Source of the DNA: Oscillatoriales cyanobacterium
GTDB lineage: Bacteria > Cyanobacteriota > Cyanobacteriia > Cyanobacteriales > Microcoleaceae
Assembly (NCBI GenBank): GCA_004294385.1
Contig: REAP01000029.1
Coordinates: 32,451-96,450, forward strand
DNA: 64,000 nt
Reading direction: 5' to 3'
In this document: positions 52,429-60,634 of the stretch, in pieces
Layout: the number at the start of each line of letters is the position of its first letter
Numbering within the stretch: position 1 is the stretch's first letter
Position numbers and translations under genes: made by a program
The notes under the pieces: generated by a model
The model's database searches: none
Told to the model about the DNA's origin: nothing
What the model saw: the letters and a program-made list of their open reading frames with translations, nothing else

Positions 52429-52808
52429 ATCGTTACATTATTGCTCCCTCTGCTAGTCGCGATTTAAACGAAATTATAGATTATTTTGCCAACCTCAATG
52501 TTGAGGCAGGAGAACGTTTAATTGCAGCGTTCGAGAAAAGGTGTCAAAACTTAATCAATTTTCCGATGATCGGACGCAGTTATGAAGAGATTAGACCAGA
52601 TTTACGAGGTGTACCTTTAGATGGGTATATCATTCTTTATCAGGTTATTGACAACACCTTAGAAATTCTCCGGGTAGTGCATGGTTCCCGCAATTTAAAA
52701 GCATTGTTTGAGTCAGATGAAGAAGAGGAGTGCAAAAAACTGCGATCGCACACCTCTCCCAGAAACCGGGTTTCTGCGATAACTTTTGCATTTCACCGCA
52801 ATATTTAG
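52425..52808 (+). CDS. ParE-like toxin with repeat-derived C-terminal tail
   Basis: Residues 1-100 form the ParE/RelE fold: MNRYIIAPSASRDLNEIIDYFANLNVEAGERLIAAFEKRCQNLINFPMIGRSYEEIRPDLRGVPLDGYIILYQVI...LEILRVVHGSRNLKALF. ParE toxins inhibit DNA gyrase or, for relatives, cleave mRNA. A normal member would end near ALF. Here 25-30 extra residues (SPRNRVSAITFAFHRNI) follow, and they are encoded by family A copy 6 (52761-52825). The tail is therefore an insertion product, and the original stop codon has been lost or moved. Confidence 0.85.
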   Translation: MNRYIIAPSASRDLNEIIDYFANLNVEAGERLIAAFEKRCQNLINFPMIGRSYEEIRPDLRGVPLDGYIILYQVIDNTLEILRVVHGSRNLKALFESDEEEECKKLRSHTSPRNRVSAITFAFHRNI

Positions 52809-52825
52809 GAAGAAACCCGGTTTCT
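52761..52825. repeat. dispersed inverted repeat family A, copy 6, overlapping toxin 3' end
   Basis: AGAAACCGGGTTTCT (52761-52775) and AGAAACCCGGTTTCT (52811-52825). The toxin stop codon (52806-52808) lies inside the element. Confidence 0.88.
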
Positions 52826-52858
52826 TAATCTACGCGATCGCCCCTTCATACTCAGAAT

Positions 52859-53191
52859 TCAAGCCACTGCAAATCCTGTAAACTGCCGAACGTAAGGCGC
52901 TCGAAATCCCAAAACAATATCCGTTTGCGGTACACCTAGTTCCATCAACTGATTAGCCAATCCTTCTTCAGTAAAATCTTGCTGTATCCAAATTTTTCCA
53001 TCTTTGATATCGATATGAATCGGACATCCATGAATTCGTTCTTCATCACGCCATCCCACATACAACAACAAATAGCGATCGCGCTCTGTATCAAAAACTA
53101 CTTCAACTTTCTCCAAGTCTTTTTCAGATTGCTCGGTAGCCTGTTGCTGAATTACTTTTTCAATTACTTCGCGGTAATCTAATCTGTCCAT
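52859..53191 (-). CDS. xisI: XisI family protein
   Basis: The 110-residue protein matches the XisI family: MDRLDYREVIEKVIQQQ, FDTERDRYLLLYVGWRDEERIHGCPIHIDIKDGKIWIQQDFTEEGLANQLMELGVPQTDIVLGF. XisI and XisH were named for control of excision of the fdxN element in Anabaena, but these pairs are abundant in cyanobacteria without that element. The gene overlaps xisH by 13 bp, giving translational coupling. A function in regulation of excision cannot be shown here. Confidence 0.9.
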   Translation of the reverse strand: MDRLDYREVIEKVIQQQATEQSEKDLEKVEVVFDTERDRYLLLYVGWRDEERIHGCPIHIDIKDGKIWIQQDFTEEGLANQLMELGVPQTDIVLGFRAPYVRQFTGFAVA

Positions 53192-53598
53192 AACGCTATC
53201 TCCTCCTTTTCAACAACAAAAACTAACAACTTAATTTGCAACCGTTCAATTACCTCTTGAATAAACGAATCTGTAAAAAAGTTGCGATAAACATCCGCAG
53301 GTACAGCCAAATACAAAACTCGTTCAGGTTCCAGTTTTTCCAACGCTATCCGATAGTTCAAGAACTGACCGACAGCCGTATGGAATTCTGAGATTGTCGA
53401 TAAACCGACAAAACTTTTGACTTCCACAGCTATCCGGCGATTTCCCTTAAGAGCCGAAAGTAACTTTTCTGCTCCTAAGTCTATCTTCATTTTAGCTCGC
53501 TGACTTGGTTGCAAAAACAGAGGGTCGTGGGTAATTGTCCATCCATCTTTCTCCAAAGCCGAACGCACCGTGTTGTGAAATATATCTTTGGCTGACAT
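53179..53598 (-). CDS. xisH: XisH family protein (endonuclease-like fold)
   Basis: The 139-residue protein begins MSAKDIFHNTVRSALEKDGWTITHDPLFL and continues with IDLGAEKLLSALKGNRRIAVEVKSF. That is the XisH signature, with a PD-(D/E)XK-like E-V-K strand, then FVGLSTISEFHTAVGQFLNYRIALEKLEPERVLYLAVP. It is paired with xisI downstream. The active-site-like residues are kept, so a nuclease activity is plausible but unproven. The pair lies next to the ParD/ParE pair, together an accessory cluster of small two-gene modules. Confidence 0.9.
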   Translation of the reverse strand: MSAKDIFHNTVRSALEKDGWTITHDPLFLQPSQRAKMKIDLGAEKLLSALKGNRRIAVEVKSFVGLSTISEFHTAVGQFLNYRIALEKLEPERVLYLAVPADVYRNFFTDSFIQEVIERLQIKLLVFVVEKEEIALWTD

Positions 53599-53777
53599 GA
53601 TTAAAATTTAATTTTTATTAGATCCAAAAAATATCTATTCCATAATTATAAATTAGATTGATATCCCAGTCAACGATCTGGCCAATATTTCTTAATGCCA
53701 TTGTTGGGGCGATCGCCTGTCAAAATAAGTTACAATTAAAGGATGTAATCACTCCAACTCTTAAGTAGGAGAAAAAT

Positions 53778-54221
53778 ATGCAAACTCAAACCAACAACGC
53801 AATGGGAAAAGTTTTCGCCACTCTGACAATCACCAATCGAGCCGACCAAATTCGGGCAGAAGATGGGACAATTTCACTAGAGCAAATTCGCTCAATAACT
53901 CTCAAAAATGTATTAGTAGACACGGGTGCAACTACCTTGTGTTTGCCACAAGATACGATCGCCCAACTCGGACTCAAACTCCTGAAAGAAGTAGACGTAG
54001 CCACCGCAATGGGCATCGGCAAAGCCCGAATTTTTCGAGATGCTACCATATCCATGTTCGATCGCGAAGGAACCTTCGAGTGCTTGGAGTTACCGGGAGG
54101 TAAAGATGCTCTTTTGGGAGTCATACCTTTAGAAGCTTTGGGGTTAGAAATCGATTTGCAAAATCAAATTTTAAAACCGTTCCCCATCAGTCCAACAGAA
54201 ACTTATTTGACGATTTTGTAG
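53778..54221 (+). CDS. retroviral-type aspartic protease-like protein (clan AA)
   Basis: The 147-residue protein has the clan AA motif VLVDTGATTLCLP with catalytic D48, followed by the hydrophobic-Gly pattern GLEIDLQNQIL. The region GGKDALLGVIPLEALGLEID is the typical second part. One domain would dimerise to build the active site, as in retropepsins. It has a good AGGAG site before ATG 53778. The substrate is unknown. Many cyanobacterial genomes have several copies, often near toxin-antitoxin genes. Confidence 0.78.
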   Translation: MQTQTNNAMGKVFATLTITNRADQIRAEDGTISLEQIRSITLKNVLVDTGATTLCLPQDTIAQLGLKLLKEVDVATAMGIGKARIFRDATISMFDREGTFECLELPGGKDALLGVIPLEALGLEIDLQNQILKPFPISPTETYLTIL

Positions 54222-54248
54222 TGAGATTTATCATTTTTTCAGTAATTA

Positions 54249-54314
54249 AAGAAACCGGGTTTTTCACCAGATTAAAAGCTGTTACCAAGTATTTGCGTAA
54301 AAACCCGGTTTCTG
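54249..54314. repeat. dispersed inverted repeat family A, copy 7
   Basis: AGAAACCGGGTTTTT and AAAAACCCGGTTTCT, 66 bp, directly after the aspartic protease gene. Confidence 0.88.
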
Positions 54315-54337
54315 GCCACCCCTCCACACGCCAACTA

Positions 54338-54404
54338 AAGAAACCGGGTTTTTCAGCATATTCAAGGCTGTGATTCAGTATTTTCGTAAAAAACCCGGTT
54401 TCTG
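54338..54404. repeat. dispersed inverted repeat family A, copy 8
   Basis: Same arms and same orientation as copy 7, 24 bp downstream. The inner sequences resemble each other (GCTGTTACCAAGTATTTGCG and GCTGTGATTCAGTATTTTCG), which suggests local duplication. Confidence 0.88.
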
Positions 54405-54534
54405 GACCCCCATCGTAAGTCCCATATATTAACTTTTATTACAAAAACTCGGCTTTTGCGTAAAAATGCCCCGCGAAATCCCAATACACAATAGAAGGCC
54501 TTCACCTTCGGAGCAAATTCACCCCCCAAAAACT

Positions 54535-55575
54535 ATGACAGCCGCAACTATGCCGATCGCCCTTATCGCCCCTTACAGCCACCGTCTAGCCACGGTAGAA
54601 GACGCAAAGGCGATCGCCCCCCTCTGGCAAGCATTCGCCGCAGAACGCGAAGCGATCGACCCCTCAATGCTAGTCAAACCTAACTTTGACTTTGAAAAAT
54701 ATGTCACCAACCAAATCGAAAAACCCCTTTCTTTCTGCTGGTTATTAGAACAAAACAACAGCATCATCGGTTGTCTATTTATCTACTATTACGACGAAGC
54801 CCCGCCCGCGAATCTCCCCGAATATTTAATCCAGCAACACAACATTGAAAATCCGTTTCAATCCCGCCGCGTCGGTTCCGTTTTGGGGATGTACGTGCAG
54901 CCAGAACATCGGAAATCAGAAGCAATTCAAATGCTAGCAAAAGCTGCGATCGCCCATGCAAAAACCATGAAAGTTAGCGACATCGACTTGCTAATTGCCG
55001 CCGATCAATCGGGAATTCAAGCCTTTTTACAGCGGGCTGGATTTACCAAAGCAGCAGTCCAATATACTCGCCATTATGACATTGCAACAGATGCTGAATT
55101 ACCGAGTTTGCACCCGCCCCATCCAGAATTGCCCGATGTAGAATTGCCCGCACCGAGAGCAATTGCGCTGCGCCACCCGCAAACTAATGAACTCCTTCGC
55201 AATTCTCAAGAAGAACCTGTTTTCTTGATGCCCTTAGTTGATGAACAAGGTGAATTGCTGAAATCATCTAGCGGTCAAACTATTTACCCGGAATTGTTAC
55301 TAAATCCCGCAACTAATTCTTGGGTTATTGATGCGGAAGACAAATTAGTGACTTGTCCGATTTTGCGGGATGAAAACGGACAAATTGTGGAAAATCAAGA
55401 CATAGTTCAATTTTGTCGTCCAGCTTACCAAATTGTTGATGGAAAACCTAGTCTAATGCGAGATGCGAGTGGTAATTATGTATTCTGTGATGTTGAACGG
55501 GACAAACAGGGGAAAATAGTGAGAACTCCTGATGGATTTCCGGTGTTTAAACAGCCAAGAATCTGGCAAAGTTAA
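54535..55575 (+). CDS. GNAT acetyltransferase with C-terminal repeat extension
   Basis: From the ATG at 54535 (MTAATMPIALIAPYS; an ATG at 54550 is also possible) the protein is 346 residues. The first about 185 form a GNAT fold: HRLATVEDAKAIAPLWQAFAAEREAI, then GSVLGMYVQPEHRKSEAIQMLAKAAIAHAKTMKVSDIDLLIA (the acetyl-CoA loop) and the ending AFLQRAGFTKAAVQYTRHYD. A further about 150 residues follow, made of loosely repeated segments of the type PVFLMPLVDEQGELL, CPILRDENGQIV, YVFCDVERDKQGKIV (D-x-x-G-x-x-V). This addition is not a usual part of GNAT enzymes. The substrate is unknown. Confidence 0.8.
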   Translation: MTAATMPIALIAPYSHRLATVEDAKAIAPLWQAFAAEREAIDPSMLVKPNFDFEKYVTNQIEKPLSFCWLLEQNNSIIGCLFIYYYDEAPPANLPEYLIQQHNIENPFQSRRVGSVLGMYVQPEHRKSEAIQMLAKAAIAHAKTMKVSDIDLLIAADQSGIQAFLQRAGFTKAAVQYTRHYDIATDAELPSLHPPHPELPDVELPAPRAIALRHPQTNELLRNSQEEPVFLMPLVDEQGELLKSSSGQTIYPELLLNPATNSWVIDAEDKLVTCPILRDENGQIVENQDIVQFCRPAYQIVDGKPSLMRDASGNYVFCDVERDKQGKIVRTPDGFPVFKQPRIWQS

Positions 55576-55603
55576 CTTTAATGGGATGTTGTTACAGAGG
55601 TAT

Positions 55604-55757
55604 GTAGGGTGCGTCAGACTGATTTCTAGGGCGATGATTAAGAGTTTTGGTTCTGACGCACCCTACTAACTACTAACCGCAGTTGCAGAGGTGTGTAGGG
55701 TGCGTCAGACTGATTTCTAGGGCGATGATTAAGAGTTTTGGTTCTGACGCACCCTAC
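55604..55757. repeat. two tandem copies of family B inverted repeat
   Basis: Two nearly identical 62-bp hairpins (GTAGGGTGCGTCAG...CTGACGCACCCTAC) lie at 55604-55665 and 55695-55757. The identical inner sequence (ACTGATTTCTAGGGCGATGATTAAG) shows recent duplication. The second copy abuts the folC stop codon. Confidence 0.88.
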
Positions 55758-57040
55758 TAACCGCAAATGGATGCTGAATGAAGAGGGGAGGCTTGTTGTT
55801 GCAGGAAATAACCGACGAGGTACAGGGAACCGCAGAGGACTGTTAAATTGGCATCTGCAACAGCAGCATCTAAGGCTGTTGTTAATTCGGGGAATGTTTC
55901 GCAGAGTGTTAATTCTGGACAAACAGTTTGGGCTAGGCGGGCTAATTCTGCGGGTGGTGTTGAATTTTGGTCGGGTACGGGTACTAAATAAAGCCGATCG
56001 CCCTTTTTGAGTAATGCTGTTAATATATCATCGCAGTCTTTGGTGGCAATAATCCCGACAACCCAGTTAATTGGTTGGTAGTTGTGAAAATTATCGACAT
56101 ATTCACGCAATGCGATGGCTGCGGCTGGATTGTGAGCTCCATCTATTAATATTGTCTGGTTTTTCCAAGTTGTCTGTTGGAGTCTTCCTGGCCATTCGGT
56201 TTTGGCGATACCGTTTTGGATGGCGGTTTCGGAAATTTGCCATCCTTGGTTTTGGAGAGTGTCGATAGTTGCGATCGCAATTGCCGAATTCATCAGTTGA
56301 ATTTTCCCCAACAATGGCAATTCATACCTTACTTTAACACCATTTTGGCTTAACTGATATTCTGCCAATCCTTGTCCTAAATCTATCGCTGGTTTTACCC
56401 AAGTTGCGGGACAATCTAATTCTTGGATGCGTTTCTCTATGACTATTCTAGCAAATTCTGGCAATTCTCCGATAATTGCAGGACATTTTGATTTGAGAAT
56501 CCCCGCTTTTTCCCCAGCAATATCGGCGACAGTCGGGCCGAGTATTTGCCAATGTTCGAGGCTAATTGATGTGATGACACTGGCGAGGGGATTTTCGCAA
56601 ACATTAGTCGCGTCTAATCTTCCTCCCAATCCGGTTTCAATGACGGCGATGTCTGTTTTTTGTTCGGCGAAATACAGCCAAGCTGTGGCGGTGATGATTT
56701 CAAATTGGGTGGGAGTTTCGGTTTCGTTTTGGGTGGCGGCAATTACGCGATCGAGGTATTCTTGTAGTTCAGTTGGAGAAATCGGTTTTTGGTTGATGCA
56801 AATTCTTTCTGTCCAATCGATTAAGTGCGGGGATGTGTAGCGCCCGACTCGATAGCCTGCTGCTGTGAGTATGGATGATAGATAAGCGCAGACAGAACCT
56901 TTACCATTTGTACCGGCGACGTGGATGATTGGTACTTTTTGCTGGGGGTTGTCTAGTTTATGTAGAAGTTGGTGAATTCTTTCGAGGCCGAGGTGGATGC
57001 CGAAGTGTTGGTATGATTGGAGGAGAGATTCTGCATTCAT
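55757..57040 (-). CDS. folC: bifunctional folylpolyglutamate/dihydrofolate synthase
   Basis: FolC adds glutamate to dihydropteroate and to folates. The 427-residue protein has the P-loop IIHVAGTNGKGSVCAYLSSIL, the omega loop region GRYTSPHLIDWTERI, the conserved IETGLGGRLDATNV, ITSISLEHWQILGPTVADIAGEKAGI and IDGAHNPAAAIALREY. Length and motif order are normal for the bacterial enzyme. It is divergent from the methyltransferase gene (77 bp between starts). The last codons and the stop border a family B repeat. Confidence 0.94.
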   Translation of the reverse strand: MNAESLLQSYQHFGIHLGLERIHQLLHKLDNPQQKVPIIHVAGTNGKGSVCAYLSSILTAAGYRVGRYTSPHLIDWTERICINQKPISPTELQEYLDRVIAATQNETETPTQFEIITATAWLYFAEQKTDIAVIETGLGGRLDATNVCENPLASVITSISLEHWQILGPTVADIAGEKAGILKSKCPAIIGELPEFARIVIEKRIQELDCPATWVKPAIDLGQGLAEYQLSQNGVKVRYELPLLGKIQLMNSAIAIATIDTLQNQGWQISETAIQNGIAKTEWPGRLQQTTWKNQTILIDGAHNPAAAIALREYVDNFHNYQPINWVVGIIATKDCDDILTALLKKGDRLYLVPVPDQNSTPPAELARLAQTVCPELTLCETFPELTTALDAAVADANLTVLCGSLYLVGYFLQQQASPLHSASICG

Positions 57041-57117
57041 TGAGGTTGGATTTTACGAACCGCGAAGGCGCGAAGGGCGCGAAGGAAGAAGGAAGAAGGA
57101 AAATAGATGTTGATTGT

Positions 57118-58107
57118 ATGAATATTATTTCTCTGTTTGCGGGTTGTGGTGGATTGGATTTGGGTTTTCGTCTGGCTGGCTTTAATCCGGTTTGGGCTAA
57201 TGAGTACGATCGCACTATTTGGGATACATATCAATTTAACCATACTGACACTCTACTCGATCGCAGAGATATCCGAAAAATCAATTCTGATGAAGTTCCT
57301 GATTGTATCGGGATCGTCGGTGGCCCTCCTTGTCAAAGTTGGAGTGCGGCTGGTGCGAAACGGGGAATTGATGACAGTCGTGGTCAGCTTTTTTGGGACT
57401 ATATCAGAATTGTGCGCGATAAGCAGCCTTTGTTTTTCTTGGCTGAGAATGTCAGTGGCATTTTGTCTCCCAGAAATAAGGATGCTTTCACTTATATATT
57501 ATCACAGTTTGAGCAAATTGGTTATCGAGTTTCGTACAAGTTATTGAATGCTAGAAATTTTGGGGTGCCGCAGGATAGGAAAAGAGTGATTGTGGTTGGT
57601 TATCGGGAAAGTCTGGGTTTTGGTTTCGAGTTTCCTCAACCTGGGAATGAGGTTTTGACCTTGAAAGATGCGATTTTTGATTTGCAGACTGCGCCAATTC
57701 CACTTAAGGGTAAAGTAGATAATTATCACTCGTCTATTCCGAATCACGAATGTGCAGATTTGGGATTTTCGAGTCTTTATATGTCGCGAAATCGAGTGCG
57801 AAGTTGGTCGGAACCTTCTTTTACCATTCAGGCGGGCGGGCGACACGCACCTCTTCATCCTCAAGCTAGCAAAATGATTTTAGTTGCGAAGGACAAACGC
57901 ATTTTCGACCCAAATTCACCTCAACCTTACCGCAGATTGTCTGTCAGGGAATGTGCAAGAATTCAGACTTTCCCGGATGACTTCATTTTCAAGTACAAGT
58001 ATATCATTGATGGATATAAGATGGTTGGTAATGCAGTGCCCGTGAATTTGGCGAGAAATTTGGCAAGTAAGATTTTTGAGGACATTGTTATGCGAAATAG
58101 GGAATAG
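57118..58107 (+). CDS. DNA cytosine-5 methyltransferase, M.HaeIII-like (GGCC predicted)
   Basis: ATG 57118 gives 329 residues starting MNIISLFAGCGGLDLGF, exactly where the family starts; the frame is open further upstream but reads repeat DNA. C5-methylase motifs are complete: I (FAGCGG), IV with catalytic C72 (GGPPCQSW), VI (AENV, E110), VIII (PQDRKRVIVVGY), IX (YRRLSVRECARIQTFPDDF) and X (GNAVPVNLA). The order and spacing, and the target region SSLYMSRNRVRSWSEPSFTIQAGGRHAPLHPQ, closely resemble M.HaeIII, which methylates GGCC. The predicted target is therefore GGCC (inference). No restriction enzyme gene is adjacent, so it looks like an orphan methylase. Confidence 0.9.
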   Translation: MNIISLFAGCGGLDLGFRLAGFNPVWANEYDRTIWDTYQFNHTDTLLDRRDIRKINSDEVPDCIGIVGGPPCQSWSAAGAKRGIDDSRGQLFWDYIRIVRDKQPLFFLAENVSGILSPRNKDAFTYILSQFEQIGYRVSYKLLNARNFGVPQDRKRVIVVGYRESLGFGFEFPQPGNEVLTLKDAIFDLQTAPIPLKGKVDNYHSSIPNHECADLGFSSLYMSRNRVRSWSEPSFTIQAGGRHAPLHPQASKMILVAKDKRIFDPNSPQPYRRLSVRECARIQTFPDDFIFKYKYIIDGYKMVGNAVPVNLARNLASKIFEDIVMRNRE

Positions 58108-58397
58108 GGAATTGGTCATTGGGAATTGGGCATTGGGAATTGGGAATAGGCATAGTTTGTTTTCCTTCAATCCGTTAATCCGCTAAATCCGTTAAATCCG
58201 TTACACTCATCCGTTGCCGAACTGTCTTCATCCATTAATCCGTTAAATCCGTTACACTCATCCGTTGCCGAACTGTCTTCATCCATCCATTAATCCGTTA
58301 AATCCGTTACACTCATCCGTTGCCGAACTGTCTTCATCCATTAATCCGTTACACTCATCCGTTGCCGAACTTTCTTCATCCGTTAAATCCGTTACAC
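58108..58397. repeat. irregular tandem repeats (GAATTGGGCATTGG and ATCCGTTAAATCCGTTACACTCATCCG types)
   Basis: The first 45 bp are heptamer-like (GGGAATT, GGGCATT). From about 58165 to 58412 the blocks ATCCGTTAAATCC and ACACTCATCCGTTGCCGAAC recur about five times at irregular spacing (about 41-57 bp). There are no ORF features. The array runs into the 3' end of the glycosyltransferase gene. Confidence 0.75.
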
Positions 58398-59621
58398 TCA
58401 TCCGTTGCCGAACTTTGTCAACTCACCCAGATTTTGCTGAATCGCATTTGTCCCCCGCAAGTGCGACAGATGTGAACCTCCGTACAAAAAGCTATTCAAG
58501 CTAACTTGATAATTTTGCTGTACCGCCAAATCCAGCCACAGATTGTTAATCGCATCTCCCGGCTTATAGTCGGGAATATTGTGCTGGTAGTAAGGAAAAC
58601 TGTCAATGCAAGTATTGAAAAAGTTCTTGCGCCCGCAATGCTTTAAATATTGCAGTCGCGGTTTGAATTCTGTCCGATTTTCCAATACAGTATATATAGT
58701 ATCAGCGAGAGATTCTGGATCGAATTTAGCATAAAGCCCTGCACCTTCGGGGAAAACAGGTGCGTTTCCTCTGGCGTATTGATTGAATTCTTGGAAGCAA
58801 ATTACTGGAACGTTGCAACTCATAGCTTCCATGATAGCTCGATTTTTTCCTTCGAGGAGGGAACCAAGGACAAATGCTTTTGCCCGCGAATAATAAGCGG
58901 GCATTTCGTTGTAGTAGTCTACTCTCGGTAATAAATTGATGTAGTCGAAGGGATTGGTTAAAATTGTCTCGATTTGTCGCCATTCGTTTAAGGCAGATTC
59001 GTCGAGGCTGTTGATGTTGTTAACATCAAAGTCGTGTCCACTGAGAACCGTTAATTTTATCGGTTTTTGCGGGTATTTTTGGCGGTAAATTTTTAAGGCT
59101 TTGGCAATTATCGGTAAGTTCTTTTCTTCGGAGATGCGGGCGACGGCGAGTAAGTCGATGTCTTTTTCTGGGACATTCCTCGGAGAAATCCAGTATTCGT
59201 TGATGAAGTCGCAGTCTTGTAATGGTATAGTTGGTTTGTGCGCGCGATCGGGATAAGTTTCACGAAACCATTTATCCCGCTGCGGGTTTGTGTACAAGCT
59301 GGAGTAAGCATCGGCTATCGGTGCCCAAGAATATCCAATCCAGGGAACAAAGGCAAAGGAATGAAAGACTGATGATAATCCGGGAAATAGTTTGTTGATG
59401 AGTTCGACTGCTTCGCTGAAGTAAATTCCTTTGATGAATTTTCCTTCGTAAAACAAAGGGGGAAGCAAGACGTAAAAACTGACGGTATCGAAACGGTGGG
59501 GTTGATCCTCAAATATCTCCCAGCTAAAGGCGTCTAAGTCTGCGTAAATCTCGGCTATTGGTTTGTTGATGTGGGGGTTGCATAAATATGGTTTGTGTCG
59601 ATCGTAGTTGCCGTGTGACAT
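58398..59621 (-). CDS. glycosyltransferase, GT4-like
   Basis: The 407-residue protein has the C-terminal half of a GT-B enzyme: LLAVARISEEKNLPIIAKAL, LTVLSGHDFDV, LLPRVDYYNEMPAYYSRAKAFVLGSLLEGKNRAIMEAMSCNVPVICFQEF. The E-x7-E pair of the GT4 family appears in LEGKNRAIMEAMS. The N-terminal half is less typical and the usual Gly-rich acceptor loop is not clear. It could act on a surface polysaccharide or lipid. It stands alone, and its last codons are encoded by repeat-like DNA. Confidence 0.8.
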   Translation of the reverse strand: MSHGNYDRHKPYLCNPHINKPIAEIYADLDAFSWEIFEDQPHRFDTVSFYVLLPPLFYEGKFIKGIYFSEAVELINKLFPGLSSVFHSFAFVPWIGYSWAPIADAYSSLYTNPQRDKWFRETYPDRAHKPTIPLQDCDFINEYWISPRNVPEKDIDLLAVARISEEKNLPIIAKALKIYRQKYPQKPIKLTVLSGHDFDVNNINSLDESALNEWRQIETILTNPFDYINLLPRVDYYNEMPAYYSRAKAFVLGSLLEGKNRAIMEAMSCNVPVICFQEFNQYARGNAPVFPEGAGLYAKFDPESLADTIYTVLENRTEFKPRLQYLKHCGRKNFFNTCIDSFPYYQHNIPDYKPGDAINNLWLDLAVQQNYQVSLNSFLYGGSHLSHLRGTNAIQQNLGELTKFGNG

Positions 59622-59654
59622 AGAATTTATTAGTGTGATTATTTAACTTTTTTA

Positions 59655-59695
59655 TTTTACCGCAGAGGGCGCAGAGGGCGCAGAGGAGAAGAAAA
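59655..59695. repeat. octamer-type repeat (CGCAGAGG)n
   Basis: CGCAGAGGGCGCAGAGGGCGCAGAGG lies between the glycosyltransferase and rsmI genes. A related CACAGAGGCCACAGAG patch lies at about 7558. Confidence 0.7.
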
Positions 59696-59703
59696 GAGAG
59701 TTT

Positions 59704-60585
59704 TCACAAGTCGGGTAAGGGTTGTTCTGGCGATTGGCTGTCGCCTATTGTGAGGGCGAGTTGGTAGATTTGGCGGCGGGGAAGGGAGGTTTGTTGGGCT
59801 AGTTGGCGGCTGGCTTGGGAACGAGTTACGCCTTCTGCGATTAATGTTTGCAATTCTGCTTTGATTGCGGATTCGGAGAATACCGGTGCGGCGGTTTGGA
59901 TACCGGCAATTACGAGGGTAAATTCTCCCTGGGGTTCGCGGGTGGTGTAAAGCCCGATCGCACTTTCGATACTACCACGCCAAAACTCTTCGTGCATCTT
60001 GGTCAACTCTCTCGCCAATACAATCTGTCTGTCGCTTCCCAGACTATTTGCTAAATCTTGTAAAGTTTGTCGCAATCGATGCGGAGATTCATATAAGATT
60101 ATGGTGCGAGATTCTATCTGTAAAGCTTCCAAACTTTGCTGACGTTCTTGACCTTTCGCGGGTAAGAAACCTTCAAACACAAATCTGTCTGTGGGTAATC
60201 CCGATGCAGCTATTCCTACTATACAAGCACAGGCACCGGGAATGGGAATTATGTTAATATTAGTATCAGCGCAGGCTTTGACTAATTCGTATCCAGGGTC
60301 AGAAATTCCCGGCATTCCAGCATCCGTGACGAGGGCGATACTTTGTCCTAAAAGCAGTTTGTCGATTAATTCCGGGAGTCGTTGGTGTCGGTTGTGTTCG
60401 TGATAGCTGATTTGGGGGGTTTTGATTTGAAAGTGATGCAATAATTTTCCCGTATGGCGAGTATCTTCGGCGGCGATGTAGTCTGCTGCTTCCAAAATCT
60501 TGATGGCGCGAAATGTCATGTCTTCCAAGTTGCCGATCGGGGTTCCAACGATGTAAAGTGTTCCTGTATTGGGATTTGCTTGCAT
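59704..60585 (-). CDS. rsmI: 16S rRNA (cytidine(1402)-2'-O)-methyltransferase
   Basis: RsmI methylates C1402 of 16S rRNA. The 293-residue protein shows the SPOUT-independent tetrapyrrole-methylase fold signatures of RsmI: TLYIVGTPIGNLEDMTFRAI, ADYIAAEDTRHTGKLLHHF, VTDAGMPGISDPGYELVKAC, PIPGACACIVGIAASGLPTDRFVFEGFLPAKG and IILYESPHRL. Length and motifs are normal. It is divergent from the PfkB gene with 49 bp between starts that hold a repeat (CCGCAGATGAACGC). Confidence 0.95.
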   Translation of the reverse strand: MQANPNTGTLYIVGTPIGNLEDMTFRAIKILEAADYIAAEDTRHTGKLLHHFQIKTPQISYHEHNRHQRLPELIDKLLLGQSIALVTDAGMPGISDPGYELVKACADTNINIIPIPGACACIVGIAASGLPTDRFVFEGFLPAKGQERQQSLEALQIESRTIILYESPHRLRQTLQDLANSLGSDRQIVLARELTKMHEEFWRGSIESAIGLYTTREPQGEFTLVIAGIQTAAPVFSESAIKAELQTLIAEGVTRSQASRQLAQQTSLPRRQIYQLALTIGDSQSPEQPLPDL

Positions 60586-60594
60586 TTTAAGATT

Positions 60595-60632
60595 TAGATT
60601 TTTTAACCGCAGATGAACGCGGATTAACGCAG
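60595..60632. repeat. CCGCAGATGAACGC-type repeat
   Basis: TTTTTTAACCGCAGATGAACGCGGATTAACGCAGAT, related to the sequence at 18018-18095, lies in the rsmI-PfkB divergent promoter region. Confidence 0.7.
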
Positions 60633-60634
60633 AT

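Larger units (their letters stand above)
54222..54534. other. 313-bp intergenic region with two tandem family A repeats
   Basis: Two family A copies occupy most of this region; no gene is seen. The frame before ATG 54535 is open from 54466 but reads unnatural sequence. Confidence 0.6.

Noticed and set aside
56929..57117. Upstream extension of the cytosine methylase
   Set aside because: It overlaps the folC 5' end and a GAAGGCGCGAAGG repeat; C5-methylases of this type begin directly at MNIISLFAGCGG.
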